The translations under genes were made by a program, and so were the position numbers. Below the pieces are notes generated by a model, which was not told where the DNA came from, made no database searches, and was given only the letters and a program-made list of their open reading frames with translations. Shown piece after piece: positions 63,270 through 64,000 of a stretch of DNA of 64,000 nucleotides. This DNA is from Bacteroidales bacterium (GTDB lineage Bacteria; Bacteroidota; Bacteroidia; Bacteroidales; JAIOZK01). Where the stretch lies: assembly GCA_021740625.1 (NCBI GenBank), contig JAIOZK010000005.1, positions 62,001 through 126,000 on the forward strand, in the 5' to 3' direction. Each line of letters begins with the position of its first letter. Within the stretch, counting starts at the first letter, position 1.

Positions 63270-64000
63270 TTATTTGAGTTTTCTGTAGTATTCGATATTA
63301 TCGCCCAGCAGTGCAAAACCAACGAGCTCTCCTTTGCTGTTGTAATGCTTGTAAAGTTTAACATCGCGATCGGCAAGTGTGTTGTAGCTTTCAATGCCTG
63401 CTTCGGCGATATTCCAGAGATCGATATCTTCAGGAGCTCTCTCATAAATCTCATCGACTCTGTTGCTGAAAACAGAGAAAAGTCCATTTACTGCATTTCC
63501 GAGAATTTTTCCGATAAGGCTTCTGTCTTTGCTCTCAAGGCCTGCATAGTACTCTTCTGTGTGAAGTTCATAAATATTAATATCAGAAAAGCGCTGGAAT
63601 ACAAAGATCGGATAGTGGCTTTCTGCCTGTTCTGAAATGATTTTACCACTACCGCTGGTTGATGTAAGCTTATTGAATGCAAGTTCTTCGCGTGAATATT
63701 CCAATGGTATGCTGGGTTTATCAATGATATTTCTGCTATTTATCTCATTGGCAGCAATAGTAACGGAATTGTTCTCAACTTGAATTATTTTATGAGGCAA
63801 CATGAAAGCAAGGCTGTTTTTTTGCCGCACTTCCTCAGGGATCGTATCATTATTGAAGAGGGAGAAAATCCCGAACAACAATACAAGTGAGGCAGCGACA
63901 GCGCTGCTGTAATAAATGAGATTCCTCCGCATTGCAGGGGGCTTTTTGAGTTTCTTTTTATCCCTATAGATGATATGAGCGGGAGTTGCCAGCGTGGCTT
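63270..64000 (-). CDS. Membrane-anchored protein, C-terminal part (anti-sigma-like arrangement)
   Basis: The frame is open to the right edge; 22 codons upstream of the internal Met at 63932 are still coding, so the true start lies outside the window. The visible part has a short Lys-rich cytosolic stretch (DKKKLKKPPAMRRN), one membrane helix (YYSSAVAASLVLLFGIFSLF) and about 190 extracytoplasmic residues ending EYYRKLK. The layout of a cytosolic N-terminus, single helix and outer domain upstream of a GIN protein is that of Bacteroidota anti-sigma or membrane regulators, but the N-terminal domain that would show this is not visible. Confidence 0.6.
   Translation of the reverse strand, partial: ATLATPAHIIYRDKKKLKKPPAMRRNLIYYSSAVAASLVLLFGIFSLFNNDTIPEEVRQKNSLAFMLPHKIIQVENNSVTIAANEINSRNIIDKPSIPLEYSREELAFNKLTSTSGSGKIISEQAESHYPIFVFQRFSDINIYELHTEEYYAGLESKDRSLIGKILGNAVNGLFSVFSNRVDEIYERAPEDIDLWNIAEAGIESYNTLADRDVKLYKHYNSKGELVGFALLGDNIEYYRKLK

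Noticed and set aside
1-64000. tRNA, rRNA, riboswitch and phage/IS genes
   Set aside because: I looked through the intergenic gaps and saw no cloverleaf, rRNA segment, known riboswitch core, transposase or integrase.

Overview
The window reads as chromosomal DNA of a member of the Bacteroidota, probably an anaerobic or facultative Bacteroidales/Marinilabiliales-type organism. Signs seen directly are a SusC/SusD pair, a secreted protein with a type IX secretion (T9SS) C-terminal sorting domain, a DUF4271 gene, a GIN-domain (DUF2807) protein, many genes preceded by the Bacteroidota -7 box TAnnTTTG, and few recognisable Shine-Dalgarno sites. The ferredoxin-linked indolepyruvate oxidoreductase and the acetate-linked enzymes fit a partly fermentative lifestyle; that is inference. 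I found no rRNA, tRNA, CRISPR array, prophage or insertion sequence. Most of the window is ordinary housekeeping and envelope sequence.

Layout. 1-2.2 kb: 5' part of a large secreted protein whose paralogue lies at 37.2-39.2 kb, then a GNAT acetyltransferase. 2.3-6.7 kb: an LptF/LptG permease, two glycosyltransferases and a WbuC-type cupin, an LPS/surface-glycan group. 6.7-9.4 kb: hisS, converging on a thioredoxin-like protein and a Ycf48-like propeller lipoprotein. 9.5-12.2 kb: a histidine ammonia-lyase with an unusual Cys in its MIO triad and two related four-helix membrane proteins. 12.5-17.4 kb: SusC/SusD. 17.4-21 kb: M23 peptidase and iorAB. 21.1-26.2 kb: AcpH-like protein, cNMP-binding histidine kinase, YjbQ, citrate synthase and isocitrate dehydrogenase. 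26.3-29.4 kb: DCC oxidoreductase, PspC, LiaF-like and DnaJ/CbpA-like proteins. 29.5-34.3 kb: TonB-dependent receptor, a two-component system and a small secreted Lys/Cys-rich protein. 34.3-34.95 kb: a repeat-rich gap with a 186-bp inverted repeat and a probable gene fragment. 35-42.4 kb: HAD phosphatase, dtd, pdxJ, the T9SS protein, SDR, M28 peptidase and GtrA. 42.4-49.9 kb: a nine-gene minus-strand run (DUF4271, hemD, rnpA, yidD, S41 protease, O-antigen ligase, cdd, thioesterase, ChaN). 50-60.4 kb: adk, a helical-repeat protein, an ADP-forming acyl-CoA synthetase/GNAT fusion, a permease pseudogene, an OFA-type transporter, acs, a 3-hydroxyacyl-CoA dehydrogenase and ackA. 60.6-64 kb: yebC, a GIN-domain protein and the 3' part of a membrane-anchored protein.

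The main functional themes are surface glycan and LPS handling, envelope surveillance (two kinases, PspC/LiaF, M23 and S41 proteases), and acetyl-CoA/acetate metabolism. In the last theme a Pat-like acetyltransferase fusion lies 2 kb from acs, whose product keeps the acetylatable Lys motif. The observations I rate highest are the Ala-Cys-Gly MIO triad of the ammonia-lyase, the synthetase/acetyltransferase fusion with both catalytic histidines intact, the small secreted protein with Asp-Cys steps about every seven residues beside a two-component system, and the long inverted repeat with adjoining gene remnants.
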